This document shows positions 21,497-33,129 of a stretch of 64,000 nt of DNA, in pieces (the stretch's first letter is position 1; every line of letters starts with the position of its first letter). The notes beneath the pieces are model-generated. The model saw nothing but the letters and a program-made list of their open reading frames with translations, was not told where the DNA came from and made no database searches. This DNA comes from Pseudo-nitzschia pungens (lineage: Eukaryota > Bacillariophyta > Bacillariophyceae > Bacillariales > Bacillariaceae): NCBI GenBank assembly GCA_037355855.1, contig CM074759.1, positions 6,200,001 to 6,264,000 of the forward strand, read 5' to 3'. The position numbers were made by a program, and so were the translations under genes.

Positions 21497-22783
21497 TTCC
21501 CCGAAACACTGCTTTCTTCTTTTCTTGATTGATTCGGGTCGGAACTAGTTGCTTCTCACTTCGCAGTCAGATCAACACCATCAAAATATCTCGTGATCAA
21601 TCATCTCAAAAGAATCACCAAGTATGGAAGAGACTTGCGATGTTCTCCATTCGCAATTCCCCATCGAAGCTTGTTTTTGGATTGAAAATTTAAAAAAAAA
21701 AAAGCGAAGAGGTTCCCTTGTAACCCACGTAATAACCTTACTCGAACTAGTACTTTTACTCTTACACGACGAACTGAAACTACGTGTATATGTAACGACG
21801 GACAGATGAGGAAACTGTTGAAAGTTGAAGGTCTTTCTCACATTTTCAATTTGACATTCTACCATAACATCACTTTCAAGATTTCAAGATATCAAGATAT
21901 TTATTCTGAAACCTCCTCTTTGAAGACATATACATACATCCTTATCATTTCAGTTTGGCAAGCTCGCTAACCGCTAATTTGGACAATCTTCAACGTGATC
22001 TACTGTGGTAAACGGCCTTCTCAAACAATCTGGTTGCTCCCAAGTTGTTGAGCTCTACTGCGTCAAGTGGGCAGATTTATCTGTAATGATCAGGAACAGT
22101 TGGTGCCACCTACTTTGAAGTAACTGGATCGGGTTGCAGACCTGCTTGTTACTTTATACCTCTTCCTATGGAAAATGATGCTATTTCTCATCGAATTCAA
22201 TAGATGCATTGAAAGACTAATTGGAGTGCACAAATACGTGATTTTGACTCTTTGGCTTTGTCTGGTTGCTCTTTGCGTCGCATTTAGCGATTCTACAAGT
22301 GATTTTATAATACATATTATCACGAGAATGGACGACACGATCTCCTCTTGAAACCATTGTTAACCACCATTGGTTTCGGGCTGCTTATTGCTCAGTAAAA
22401 TAATGTGTGCACATCTCGACCTTACAAAAAACCCAACGTGTCACGGTTTCCTAGCTCCGTGGCACTCTGAATTCCTTCAGGGTTTGAATTCATTCCCTGC
22501 AGCCTGCTTTTTGTGACTCTGGTTCTTTGATTTTGATTCATTCCCCATGACATTTGATTTGGCTCCGAGAAAGAATGTTGGACGGGGCACCTGCAATTTA
22601 CAAGAAGTGGCCCCAGCCTCACTAGTTCGAAACTCAATACCGCTGGCATGGGTTTCGCTGTCGAATACCGAGTTCGGATGTCCGAGCTCTTTGGGAGCAT
22701 CATGGTTCTGCTTCGTCGCAATCCCATCCTCGCGCTAAATTCTCGGAGAAGGATATGGGAGAGCGGCATGTCATTGGTTGATC
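21497..22783. other. intergenic region
   Basis: About 1.3 kb between two minus-strand genes. AT-rich, with one CGTAATAACCTTACTCG motif at about 21728. Short frames (for example 22422-22787) have no recognisable domain. Confidence 0.45.
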
Positions 22784-24613
22784 TCACGATGTTGCTTTGC
22801 TCTCGGGCGTCGAGGATTCGTCACCCTTCGTTTCACTGTTGCTGCTGGTTTGGTTGGTTGTGGAAGATGTTACCGTCAATGCTTGCTCTGCCACGGCGAG
22901 CGCGTCCGCAATTTCGTTTGCCAGCTCCTCCTCCTCCTTCCTATTGGCATCGAGTTGCTCCGGGGTCTTGGCGTTTCTGATGCGGGCCATCAACATCTCG
23001 CTTGCAGCAGAAGCGTCTCGTTGCTCTCTGGTCGGTCGCTTCCAAAACCCAAACGGAGCCTTCTTCGAGGCCTTCTTAGATTCTTTCTTGGACAAAGGTT
23101 TGGTCGTTGGTGGTTCTCCTTCGGGTTCGTCGGCAACACCGCCAATAGTGATCATGGGGTCTTCCAGTTCGCTGTTGGGATTCAATTTCATCGCACGCTC
23201 GGCAGCATCCAGAGCATCGGCAACCTCTTGAAAGAGGCTTTCTGCGTCGTCTAGTTCCTTTTTCAACTCGGAAGGGCTCTTTGCAATGGGTTCGGAAACG
23301 GCGATAGGCTTTCGTTTCTTCGCACTTCGCGTCGGTGGAACATGCCGCATGGCCTTGGTGGTGGAGTCGATCGAGCTGCTGATGCTCTGTACCTGCTCGT
23401 TCCATGCGTCTTCGACGGCGGGACCGATCGTGGTGTTGTAGGCTTTCTTGGCCCCCTTCCAGGCCAGCGAGCTCACCTCCTTTCCGGTCCAAATGGCCGC
23501 CTTGACGGTGGCTGCCGTGGCCTTGCCCGCCAGATCGATGGCTTCCTCTTCGAGCGTCATCGGAACCGTGGGTGGTTCGAGGCGTTTCTTGAGATTCGGC
23601 CGTTCCAGTCCCAGGAACACCTTGACATCGTGCTGGGTGTCCTCTACCGACTGCTTCACCTTTCCCGGGAACTCCTGGACGGTCTTGACGGTCTTTTGGG
23701 TCCTGTCGATGGTCTCTTCCACGCTTTCCTTGGTCTCCTTCACCGACTTGGTGACCCTGCCAGGGATCTCTCGGACCGTTTGGACGGCCCGCTGGGTCCT
23801 TTCGATTGTTTCCTCCACGCTTTCCTTGGTCTCCCGGACGGATTTGTTGACGTTGTCCCTGGTCTCCCGGACGGACCTCGTGATCCTGCCGGGGAGCTGT
23901 TGGGTTTGTTCGATCGTCTCCTCCACCGTCTCGAGGATTTTTCGGGAGGTTTCGATGCTTTCTTCCACTCTAGCGGGCAGGTTTTTGGCAAAGGCAATGG
24001 CTCCCAGCACGGCATTGGAAGCCCGGTCCAGGCGTTCCTGGCTCGCGGTTAGTTCGACCGCTAGTTTCCCCAGATCTAGGTCTTCGTTCTTGGCTCGCTT
24101 CCACAGGGAATCGGGGGGATGCGTTTCGGGCCGTTTCGGCGTCAATGGCGGCCGTGGATGGGATCCGAGCTCTAGCTTTTCGAGATTCGCGCCACTGTCA
24201 TTGGCCTCGGTATTTTCATTGGTATTCGCACTCGTGTCACCATCGGCAAAGAATGGTTTTTTGGCAGAACGCGCATCCACGGAATCGCCAGGGTCACTCT
24301 GGCCGTTGTTATCGGTGGTGACCCCGAGACCCCAGGGAGCTCTGCTAGTGGCTACGGGAGAAGGAGGAGCACCGAGCAGTGGCGGTGAATCTGTCGCCGG
24401 TATTGCGGAGCGAAGCGAGATCCGGTTCGCAATGGAACGAAGCGAGAAGGCATGCACATGGTGGTGATGGCAGCTTTCGAATTGAACGAGGCACCAGGCT
24501 AGACACAAAATGGCTATCGGGGCAACGACAGATGACGCCGGATCGTTGGTCCCACCAAGGGTATTACGACGAACGGCTCCATTGCGAGAACAAGAACAGC
24601 GGATTGCCATCAT
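22784..24613 (-). CDS. plastid-targeted LEA-like coiled-coil protein
   Basis: A 609-residue protein. The N terminus has a hydrophobic signal segment (about 27-45) followed by HVHAFSL, with Ala55-Phe56 matching the Ala-Phe cut of diatom plastid leaders, and then a Ser/Arg-rich transit region. The central part (about 190-330) is built of repeated amphipathic units of the type ETIERTQ..VRETKESV and PGRVTKSVKETKESVEETI, as in late-embryogenesis-abundant or apolipoprotein-like helices. Two further helical blocks follow, with acidic and Lys-rich linkers (ELKKELDDAESLFQEVADALDAAE, residues split here only by composition). No catalytic motif is present. A structural or stress-protective role in the plastid is an inference from composition and targeting. 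Confidence 0.7.
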   Translation of the reverse strand: MMAIRCSCSRNGAVRRNTLGGTNDPASSVVAPIAILCLAWCLVQFESCHHHHVHAFSLRSIANRISLRSAIPATDSPPLLGAPPSPVATSRAPWGLGVTTDNNGQSDPGDSVDARSAKKPFFADGDTSANTNENTEANDSGANLEKLELGSHPRPPLTPKRPETHPPDSLWKRAKNEDLDLGKLAVELTASQERLDRASNAVLGAIAFAKNLPARVEESIETSRKILETVEETIEQTQQLPGRITRSVRETRDNVNKSVRETKESVEETIERTQRAVQTVREIPGRVTKSVKETKESVEETIDRTQKTVKTVQEFPGKVKQSVEDTQHDVKVFLGLERPNLKKRLEPPTVPMTLEEEAIDLAGKATAATVKAAIWTGKEVSSLAWKGAKKAYNTTIGPAVEDAWNEQVQSISSSIDSTTKAMRHVPPTRSAKKRKPIAVSEPIAKSPSELKKELDDAESLFQEVADALDAAERAMKLNPNSELEDPMITIGGVADEPEGEPPTTKPLSKKESKKASKKAPFGFWKRPTREQRDASAASEMLMARIRNAKTPEQLDANRKEEEELANEIADALAVAEQALTVTSSTTNQTSSNSETKGDESSTPESKATS

Positions 24614-25893
24614 GGCATTGTGGTTACAAAGCTACAAGCAACAAAGGCAGTACCAATAGTTGTAACAATACTTGCCGTTGTGTTTGCTCTAGCACGAGAA
24701 CGAGTGACTGTTGGGTTCTTCTTATTCTCAATCAATCTCAAAATTGGGTTGCCCCGAATCTCGAATTCGTAATTTTTAGCCAACACAGACCCTTCTCGAT
24801 GGATGTTCCGATATTCTGTTTCGCACAAACACGAGAGTCAGGTGATTGGTATTCCGTCCGTCGTGACACGCAACAGCCGCTTAAAATCTACTTGTACTTC
24901 GGAAGATCTTACTTCGTAACCTTACTGTGTGACAGGCGTGCGGAACGGTTAGTACGATGTACAAAGCATGTGACACGAGACGCGACAAAGGAGGGACAGG
25001 ATCTCGAGTCATCTCACGGATCCATCAACATCGAACATGGGATAACGGATCACGGTAGGATGTCGTAAGTACCATATATACCGAGTTTACATCATAAACA
25101 TACCACATACCACAAAAACGAAATCTTTTTGCCTCAGAATATCAGCGTTTTTGTACGGTACGGTATGGATAAAAACGAATGAATGAATCAATCAATAGAT
25201 GCATTCGTCAGCATTGCTATGGTCATCACTGTCAGAACTACAGTCTCATTATTTTTTGTAGATACAAGTTTGTAGTCGATAGGGAGGACAAGAGCGACCC
25301 TGGAACTCTTGACCCATTGCTTGATATACGGTAGGACGTGCCTTGAGATTTTCATGTCCCTGTCCGAGACTGGTTCTCTCAACTCCCACAGGAGAGTGGT
25401 GTCCGCTCCAAGGACGGACACTTTGCGAAAAAACCTTGCATGGGGATAGCACGTAAGAAAGTATGATGTAATGCATGTTTCGCGCCACAAAATGGCTTAC
25501 ATAAACCAACTAGAACTCCCCGTGAAGATTTCTCGTCCGGGGAATGCGTCATTGACACGCCTCGTGTCATCTCGTCTTATTGCACCGATTCCACTCCTTT
25601 CGTTGGGCATCGGCCCGTCGTCACCCGTAGTTGAACGGGGGGGAACAGCCATTCTTCGGTGCTTCGCTGTTTCGTTCCCAAACGCGTCCGGACCGGTTGT
25701 GGACCGGGAATGCACTGGGGTCGGCTTGCTTCGTGCGATCATTGCCAATGGTCTCGGGCCGCAATGTCGGCTCAAGAAGCCTATACAGTTCCACGAGACC
25801 TATTTTTCAACAATCACGTTGCTATCATCGACCCAAGCAAAAGAATGGGAAAAACGGACACGCACGAAATTAAAAGAAAGCAACACGGAGTGG
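24614..25893. other. intergenic region
   Basis: About 1.3 kb. It contains one CGTAACCTTACTGTG motif (24916) and several frames without domains. The minus-strand frame 25188-25490 has a fairly protein-like middle part but no start context, partner exon or homology that I recognise. Confidence 0.4.
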
Positions 25894-27243
25894 CTAGCCG
25901 ATTGTGTGTTCCCCGCTCGCTTTTGCGCTGCGCAATGAGGGGGCCGACCCATCGTTGTCGTCGACCCCATTGATGCGTTTTGCGCGCTGGTAATTGGGGA
26001 CGAGCGGGCTGCGCTCGTGACCATTGCCGACGTCGCCGCCTCTTCCACCGCCACCGCCCCGGGTCTTTTCCGAGTAGTACCACAAAATCCCGGTGACCTC
26101 CACCGACAGACCCGCGAGGATCCAGAAATTCAATCGGGTGGAAGACCCCAGCAGCGGCCACGGAATCCCACAGGCAAACAGCAGGGTGGAGAGGGGAAAG
26201 GTCACCGTGTTGGTGATGAACGTCAGGAGGGTCCCACCGTGCTTGATCGACATCAAGAAACATATGTTGTAGAGAATGTTGATGGCCAGGTACAGTACCG
26301 GTGCCACGGGACTGCCGTGACAGGATGGCGGCGACGGTAGCGACGACAACGAGCCGGTTTCATCGGTTGCGTCGTAGGCCACGAGATCGTGGGTGAAACA
26401 GCGGTATGCATCGGTCATGTATCCCGAAATGTTTGCGTACGGGACCCCCGAGAGGGCAGCGAGCGGGACGAAAAAGACGGCCTGGCAGAGCAACCCACCA
26501 ATGGACGTGTAGGTGTTGACCACAAAAATGTCCAGATCGAACGCGGCCTCGTACTCCCGAAAGATTTGTTCCTTGAGGACAAACCCCAGCGCGGTCGGGG
26601 CCACCGACGACACGTAGACGACCACGTAGAACAACTGCGTCAACGAGTGGTTGGGATCCGAAGACTCGTCGACGCCGCCGCCGCCGCCGTCGTTGCTTTG
26701 GGCTGCGTCACCGCTGCGGACCGCGTCCCTTACCAGTGGCACCAGCGTCAGGAGACTTCCACACACCACCACCACCATGCTGCCGATCTGTTTCCAGCGG
26801 TAGGTTTCACCAAGAAGGGCGCTCGAAAAGAATGCCGTAAAGACAATGTTGAGCTTGGCCAGGAGGGGAGGCTGGTACCCCGGGAGTTTCCCGATTGCCG
26901 CGTTTCCGAGCAAGTCCCCGAGGGAATCCAACAGACCGATCCATAAGAACGGGAGTTTTCGGATCCGCAGCATCTCCAGCGTGACGGGGCGCTTGCCATT
27001 TGCATTGACGCTGTCAGTACCATTGTTGTTGTGAGGTTTGTTCCAGCGTTCATCCGAGTCGTAGTCGATCCGGGAGACCAGCAACATTCCGTAGGCAATG
27101 ACGTAGACAAAGGTTTGGCAAATAGTTATGAACAATGGATAGTCTTCCATTGGAACCATTGCGATTCGACGAATGATCGTGTTGCTGACGGCTGTTGCTA
27201 CCACGCACACCAGGATGGCGGGGAGTGGCAACGACGAAGACAT
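25894..27243 (-). CDS. CRT-like transporter (drug/metabolite transporter superfamily)
   Basis: A 449-residue membrane protein with about ten hydrophobic segments in two halves. The features match the CRT/CLT family (relatives of the Plasmodium chloroquine-resistance transporter and plant CLT thiol transporters). These are LPGYQPPLLAKLNIVFTAFF after the second helices, LLGETYRWKQ in the loop, PTALGFVLKEQIF at the start of the second half, and HGGTLLTFITNTVTFPLSTL followed by the final helices. Family members move glutathione-related or peptide substrates across plastid or vacuolar membranes; the substrate here is unknown. A Gly/Asp/Ser-rich loop (GGGGGVDESSD) and a Gly/Arg-rich tail are presumably cytosolic. 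The start is the ATG at 27243; the frame continues to a TTG at 27261. Confidence 0.82.
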   Translation of the reverse strand: MSSSLPLPAILVCVVATAVSNTIIRRIAMVPMEDYPLFITICQTFVYVIAYGMLLVSRIDYDSDERWNKPHNNNGTDSVNANGKRPVTLEMLRIRKLPFLWIGLLDSLGDLLGNAAIGKLPGYQPPLLAKLNIVFTAFFSSALLGETYRWKQIGSMVVVVCGSLLTLVPLVRDAVRSGDAAQSNDGGGGGVDESSDPNHSLTQLFYVVVYVSSVAPTALGFVLKEQIFREYEAAFDLDIFVVNTYTSIGGLLCQAVFFVPLAALSGVPYANISGYMTDAYRCFTHDLVAYDATDETGSLSSLPSPPSCHGSPVAPVLYLAINILYNICFLMSIKHGGTLLTFITNTVTFPLSTLLFACGIPWPLLGSSTRLNFWILAGLSVEVTGILWYYSEKTRGGGGGRGGDVGNGHERSPLVPNYQRAKRINGVDDNDGSAPSLRSAKASGEHTIG

Positions 27244-27563
27244 GGTGCTGTGTGATACCAAAGTGTCGAGTGATAGTATGCGATGGGTCGTTGTTCTTTC
27301 TTTGTTCTCTGGAGGCAGTGGATTTTCTTTCTTCGTTGTGATTTTCTTCGCGAAAGGTCAGCGGCGTGGTTCTGCTGCTCTTCTGCATTGTATTTGGTAT
27401 TGTGTGTTTTGAGTGTTGGGTGTTGGGTTTCCGTCTCCCGTCAGAATTTTGATGTTTTTCGTTTCGAACATCACGAAATTGAGAAAGCGCCCCAGCCCAG
27501 CTCGGAACGAAAAAAAAAAATGCTATGAGGTAAGGCACACCCTAATTACGGTAACCTTAAGGT

Positions 27564-27988
27564 TATCGTCTAGTCGCGGCCGAAAAATCTACTGTTGAAC
27601 AGTAGATTTTGACCACCTAATTTTCGAAGCGATGATGGTTCTTTCAGAAAAACTGAGAAACCTGCCTAAAATCGATGCGCGCAAAAATTGAATCAAACTA
27701 GTCATTACTACTAGTCAAAATCGGGGCATATGCGCCGATTGGTTTTTTGAGCAATGCAAACTAATACTTACTTCAGTGGCTATTTGCAACAACAAGAGCA
27801 ACTCTGAAGTATATAGAACCATATACCTATTCCATATACCTATGGAAAGAGGAGAGTGAGAGCTATCTAATGAGCCATTACTTGTTGCTATTGGAGCTAT
27901 ACTTTAGAAGTTAGTGTTAGTGAATATTGCACCAACAAAAAATCGGCGCATATGCGCCGATTTTGACCACCGCCGCGACTAGACGATA
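27564..27988. mobile_element. MITE with TA duplication and subterminal palindromes
   Basis: A 15-bp perfect inverted repeat, TCGTCTAGTCGCGGC, lies at 27566-27580 and 27972-27986, flanked by TA on both sides (27564-27565 and 27987-27988), as for Tc1/mariner-type elements. Inside each end is a perfect hairpin: AAAATCTACTGTT with its complement at 27584-27610, and ATCGGCGCAT with its complement at 27941-27962. There is no coding capacity. The right TA directly abuts the end of the next element at 27989. Confidence 0.75.
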
Positions 27989-28066
27989 GACAAAAAAAAG
28001 AAAATAATAATGGATTCTCATTGGTTAATATTTCAAAAACTTTAACCCTCGTCTCAAAACATTTTT

Positions 28067-28125
28067 GCTGAAAAAAATTCTCAGCGAAAGTGAATTTCAT
28101 TTTCGCTGAGAATTCATTCTCAGCT
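28067..28125. repeat. hairpin repeat
   Basis: ATTCTCAGCGAAA is followed by a short loop and its exact complement, with a further TTCTCAGC copy right after. It is upstream of the coiled-coil gene fragment and may be a foldback or a regulatory hairpin of the transposon. Confidence 0.6.
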
Positions 28126-28354
28126 AAAAACAAAAAGGTTCAAATATGACCATTGAATCGTCTTTTTTAATCGAGAAACTGTTCATGCAACGTTTATTCA
28201 ACGACAAAACTCATCCAAAGCAACATCAACACACTCAATCATCATCTATCAACGTCTACCAACGTCTACCAACATCTATCAACGTCTATCAACGTCTACA
28301 CACTCAATCAACGTCCGCCCACTCAATCTGAGACAAAACGCCAGTCAATATAAA

Positions 28355-29734
28355 ATGACCAGTACTAGTAGGAGTGCTGCTAGCAGTATTAGTAGCACTA
28401 CCATGTCTCTGAACGAAAACACTCCAGGAAAGGTCTCTTCCAACAAAAAAAACACCAATCACGATGCACCACAGATTGTCTCTAACCTACCTCCCAGGTT
28501 TCTGCAAGATAATCCGCTAAAATTAGCAGTACAGAAAGAATTACAACGTGTTGTTGCAGTCTTTGCTCATGGCATGAATCGATTGGAGATGAAGAGAAAG
28601 GAACAGGAGCAATTTTTGTTCGATGTCTTCCATGGCCAGAACGGAAAAACTTCCCAACTGAAGTTACTAGTGACGGGTTCCAACAAAAGATATCAAAAGC
28701 TCTATGAGGTACAGAAGGAAGTTTGATCCGATCTGTCAGAGGATGAAATCCCTGTACTTACTCTGAAGTCAATTTGCAGTCCAAACGGTGGTACAAGAAC
28801 GCTTTCAACGGGAACCAACGGTGAAATCAACGTCTCTTCTCTTCAGTGCTCGACTCGAGGGGGGGAATACCTTATTACCGGACAATTGCTCCTTACTATG
28901 GCAAAGGATGCCATTCGAAACTGCAAGAAAGCTCTTTCCTTTGCAGAACAATTTCTTTCCAACGGCATGCTTCCTTCAGGAGGTACTACCATTGACAATC
29001 TCCTCAAATTTGTGAAAGCAAAATTTTGGGAAGCCAAAGGGAACGACGTCAAGAAACGAAAAAAAGATTGGGTCTTTCCTGGCTATGTGGCCTTTGTTGT
29101 TTTTGCCTGTCCTATCGTAAATGAACCGTCGGATAGGCTCTCCATCTTCTGTCCTGGAGCCGAAAAAGAAAGCAAGGCGATGTCACGTTCCGTTATACGA
29201 AAGAGGAAGGCAGAAGAAAAACAACAATCTACCGTAATGACGAAAGAGGAAAAGTTTGAAAACAGGATCAAGAACAAACACACTATAACGAGTCTGCAGT
29301 TTGAGGTAATGGAGGCACGAAAAATGATGCATACGGAAACAATGATGTATGAGACTAGACTGAAAAATCTCATGACCAAACGTGAACAAATGGTGGAATT
29401 ACTCAAAGTTTATGAAAGGATGGGACTCAACAACGATGTACAGGAGACACTCTCTTCTATCAAAAAGATCAGTTCCGAAATTTCTAATCTAAAAGAAAAA
29501 AGGGACGTCTTCCACGAAGAAGTGGAGTCAACCAAGTTGGACATTTCTGCTAAGCGTCAAATGATAGCTAACCTCCGAACACCAGAATGTCCGAAGCTAG
29601 AAAGTGGATGTCTTGGAACACCTAATTCAAATGTGCCTGCTGTTCCATCTGCTCAATCTGTTCAATCTGTTCAATCTGTTCAATCCATTACATCACCAAT
29701 CAGTAGTATTTTGCATCAGAATAATAGTCTTTAA
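28355..29734 (+). pseudogene. coiled-coil protein gene with in-frame TGA
   Basis: One reading frame from the ATG at 28355 to the stop at 29734 (459 codons) is open apart from a TGA at 28724-28726. The first part (residues 1-123) includes a basic, helical segment (KELQRVVAVFAHGMNRLEMK). After the TGA come a short hydrophobic patch (VFPGYVAFVVFACPIV), a basic stretch (SVIRKRKAEEKQQ) that could be a nuclear signal, and a long coiled coil (about 295-420). It ends with a QSVQSVQSVQS repeat. I recognise no named family. Location and composition suggest the accessory gene of the Harbinger-like element. A 60-nt GT-AG segment (28707-28766) could remove the TGA as an intron, so a functional gene is not excluded. 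Confidence 0.5.
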
Positions 29735-30361
29735 TAATAAATGTTGTAAAAAAAATTATTTTACTATAACAGAAAAAAGCAAAAAGACTACAGAGCTACA
29801 TTTTGGAATGTATTTCTGTAGGAAAATCCATGCAAGCATTTTTTTTCTTTATTTCTTATCACATTACATGATAATGGATAGTAACTTTATACCTTTCAGT
29901 GAATTCCCTGTTCACCCCTCAAGGATACTATGTGGATACACTTTCTAGTATTACAGAATCTACCCCAAGTGGTTGGTAACTGTATACATTACTGTAGATC
30001 ATTTTTCACCCCTCAAGGATACTCTATGGATTAAAAGTGAAGTATTACAGGAACTAACTTCTTTTGTAACTACCCAGCACTACCCTTTAAGATGTGACTG
30101 CCCTTTTAAGATGCGACTACCTTTTTGATATGTAATTTTGATCTGGCCAGATTTTGGGGTTGATGGAAGAAGACCTGAGGAAGGAATCCAACTCATGTCC
30201 AAGACTAGCCTCATCTATGGTTACAACCTGTGGTTATATGCAGTATCAGGAGTTAATGACTAAAAATTACATTATTTGGGTTTCCCTTTTGTCATTATAG
30301 TGTCACAGTATTTTTCCCAAGATGGAGGAATAACTTTTTGTCATCATAATTTTGTTTCAAG

Positions 30362-31807
30362 ATGAAACAAACACAACATACTAACAATGGTGACCATGGT
30401 GAAGACCATGGTCAGAATGGTGTTGACCATGGTGAAAATGGTGCTGACCATGGTGAAAATGGTGCTGACCATGGTGAAAATGGTACCATTTTTTTAAATA
30501 ATGTTAACAACCTTAACAATGAGAACCATATTGCCAATGCAGACAATGGTGAAAATGGTACTAGAAAGAAACTTTCACCAAAACTTTCACCGCTTGGTAA
30601 GTATTTGTTTTTCCAGTTATATAATTTTGGATTGAAAACAAACTTTCTCTTGTACCCTCCTCATAAGGGTAAGGCAGGGGAACCTGATGCTAAAACCAGA
30701 AGACAACAGGGTAGCACACAACTTTCAGAAGTACGGGATATTTCACATTCTTTTTTGGTTGAGCTACAATCAGAGACACTCTACATTTTCAAGAATTTGC
30801 ATAAAATCCCCCATGGTAGTGCCTGGGTTACCGATAAGGAATATACTGAAAGTGAACTAAGACGGCACAATATTGAACATGATCACATTTCTATTACGGG
30901 ATGTGCAATGGATGGCAGCCATAGATGCACCAAATTTGATCATTTGAAAGTATTCTACATGCGTTCAGAAGAAATGAACAGGATCCGTAATGACAACAAT
31001 GGTATGCACATCAATAAAAAAGAGTTTGCCAAATTCCTGTTGGCCAAGGGTACGAGTGACAAAGCCAGAGACTTGACCGCAAATATAGATCCAGTGTCTA
31101 AATGGTACCTAATTGGTTTTTGTCAAAGTGAGGGCAACTGACCTAAAAACTACCATTGTCTTCCTCAACAGTATGGAAAAACTATTCTTCCTTATTTCAT
31201 GAAACAAGTGGAATTTGAACAGGAACTAAACCAATTTTTCCCCAATGCTTCCAATGTTTTAAACATCAAGAAAGGCATAGCAACAATCCTTAAAAAAGGG
31301 CAAAAAACTGTAAGGAAATATTATGGTGATGGGATTTTTAATAACCCAGGGAGGAACTTTCTTTTTGGCCGGAGACTTGGAATGGTTTTTGATGAGGAAT
31401 TCACTGATTGCTGCTTTGAGTTAATCAATTTCTATGTGGAGAAATTGACCATTCTTCTCCGTCATTCTGACTCATTGAATGGATTCAGAGATGGTTATAT
31501 CTATGGTTTTTCATGGTCTTACACTGTACAAGTAAATGGAGCCGTGTACAGGGTGACTATGGTTGCAGTATGCAGGAAGTTCTGTGGTAACTGGGTTGAA
31601 GTGTGTAACAAGCTTGGAACGAGAAGTAGTTTGACACAAATTTCTCACAACATTGGGGTTACTTGTGGAAACATGTGTAGACCCCAATTCAGGTTCAGAG
31701 TCAGCGTTCAGGAAACCCTCAGGGTTCAAGTCATTCCCAGCTCCCATACCAGAATAGTCAGGGATACAATGAGGAAAAGATTGCAATCGCCTGAGTGCAA
31801 AAGGTAG
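30362..31807 (+). pseudogene. unknown transposon-borne gene with in-frame TGA
   Basis: The frame from the ATG at 30362 stays open to 31807 except for a TGA at 31139-31141 (482 codons). The N terminus has a 21-bp tandem repeat coding ADHGENG units (about residues 20-42) and an Asn-rich stretch. After it comes a basic region and a mixed alpha/beta sequence with no domain I recognise. The last 300 bases overlap the 3' end of the antisense transposase and are probably not all coding. The TGA sits where tryptophan would be a one-base change (TGG), so simple nonsense decay is the plain reading. Confidence 0.4.
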
Positions 31808-33129
31808 GTCCTCTGTTTCGTCTGCAGGTTCTACATGGTCCCACTCACCAATTTGATCATCAGCCACAAGGAGTAAATTATGCAGCACACAACAAGTTTT
31901 CCAAATTTGGTCTACAGACTCTATGGATCTCAAACGGATGGGGGTTTTCAATACAGACCATCTTCGTTTCATGATACCAAATGTGCACTCCACGTCTTTC
32001 CTCATTGACTCCACCCATTGTGACCACTGCTCATCTTTAGAAGTCAATGCATTCTTGATTGGAGGAATAGCAGTGCTCCAATTGAGGTAACCATTATCAA
32101 CCAAGAGCCAACAACCTTTATAATCAACCTTAATCACTTCCCCATTGGAATCCAGATCATACAAGAAAAAATCAACGTTGGGAAGAAGTTCACCAGTCTG
32201 CAGACCATTCATTACCTTGTCAAACCGTTGAAGAGTCTTGTCATTCCATGAAGAGGGGTGGCCTGACGTCGTATGCAATATTAAACGTTGATGATTGCAT
32301 GTGAGGTTGTATGTGCGGGATGGATAAGGTAGCTTGCACCCAGAGTACAATCTTCGTAGTCCATGAGCACATGCAGCCATGGTAATATGCGTTGCATCAG
32401 TGCTACCAATGCAACCAGCGAAACCTGCCTTGTTCCATGTCAGCAATATGGTCTTTCGCCTGTTGAGACGTGGTAGGAAGTTTGACATGCTCGTCATATA
32501 GTTCTCTGCTTCCATAGTGAATGAATAGGTGGAGAAATTGCCTGTGGGTTTCAGTAGTAGATATAGCAGTAGCCTCCTCAATATCGTCAAAGGTCCATGC
32601 CCTACCCAAGTATCTGAGTGCTCCAAAGAGGTAATGGTGAAGCAGGACACCTGAATCTGTCAACCCTTCCAGTTTTCCAACGGTGGAAGGATGGGTGATT
32701 CTCTATCTTCTTCAAAAGTTTACAAAATTCCCCATATGGAAGTCTGAAATGGAGGCAGAATTTCTTCAAACCAAGTGGCGTCAGATGATCACCGTTAGCA
32801 ACATAGCAGATGTACCAAAAAGTCTTAGTGGGAGTAATCCTTTCAACTGTTCCATGAATTGTTGTATATTCAATAAAGTGTTGCTGGCAACTCCTTTTAC
32901 GGGGTTTGGGTGGGGGAGAGAGTATTGTCGAGTTCCTTAGCAGGTTCTCCAACTTCCGTTTTCGATTGGTCAATTCAGCATCCATTTCTTCATCTTCCTT
33001 CGTTAAAGAATAGAAAAATTGTTCAAATGGGTCATCATAGGCCATGAAAGCAAAAGGACAATCCATTGGTTGGTTGTTGCTTAAATTCATGCTCGTTACG
33101 TTGCTTTGTTTCGTTGCTTCGTTGTTCAT
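31511..33129 (-). pseudogene. PIF/Harbinger-type transposase with two frameshifts
   Basis: The N-terminal part (33129 to about 32677) is one frame, the middle (about 32672-32430) a second, and the catalytic part (about 32427-31511) a third. The two switches each fit one extra base, in the A-run at 32673-32676 and the CC at 32428-32429. The catalytic part has the DDE_Tnp_4 residues: GSTDATHI (first Asp), LLVDNGYLNW (second Asp) and the Glu in VECTFGIMKRRW. The N-terminal part has a helical segment (LPYGEFCKLLKKIENHP), as in HARBI1-like proteins. Two frameshifts predict a dead enzyme unless they are assembly errors in homopolymers. A GAAC-rich minisatellite lies just upstream of the start. Confidence 0.75.

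Noticed and set aside
23342..24467. Plus-strand frames opposite the LEA-like gene
   Set aside because: They mirror the repeat structure of the real gene and lack any domain or start context.
25188..25490. Possible small gene or exon
   Set aside because: The middle looks protein-like, but no splice partner, ATG context or family was found.
28724..28726. TGA as a selenocysteine codon
   Set aside because: The surrounding sequence is not a redox motif and no selenocysteine-insertion hairpin could be tied to it; nonsense decay or a short intron is simpler.
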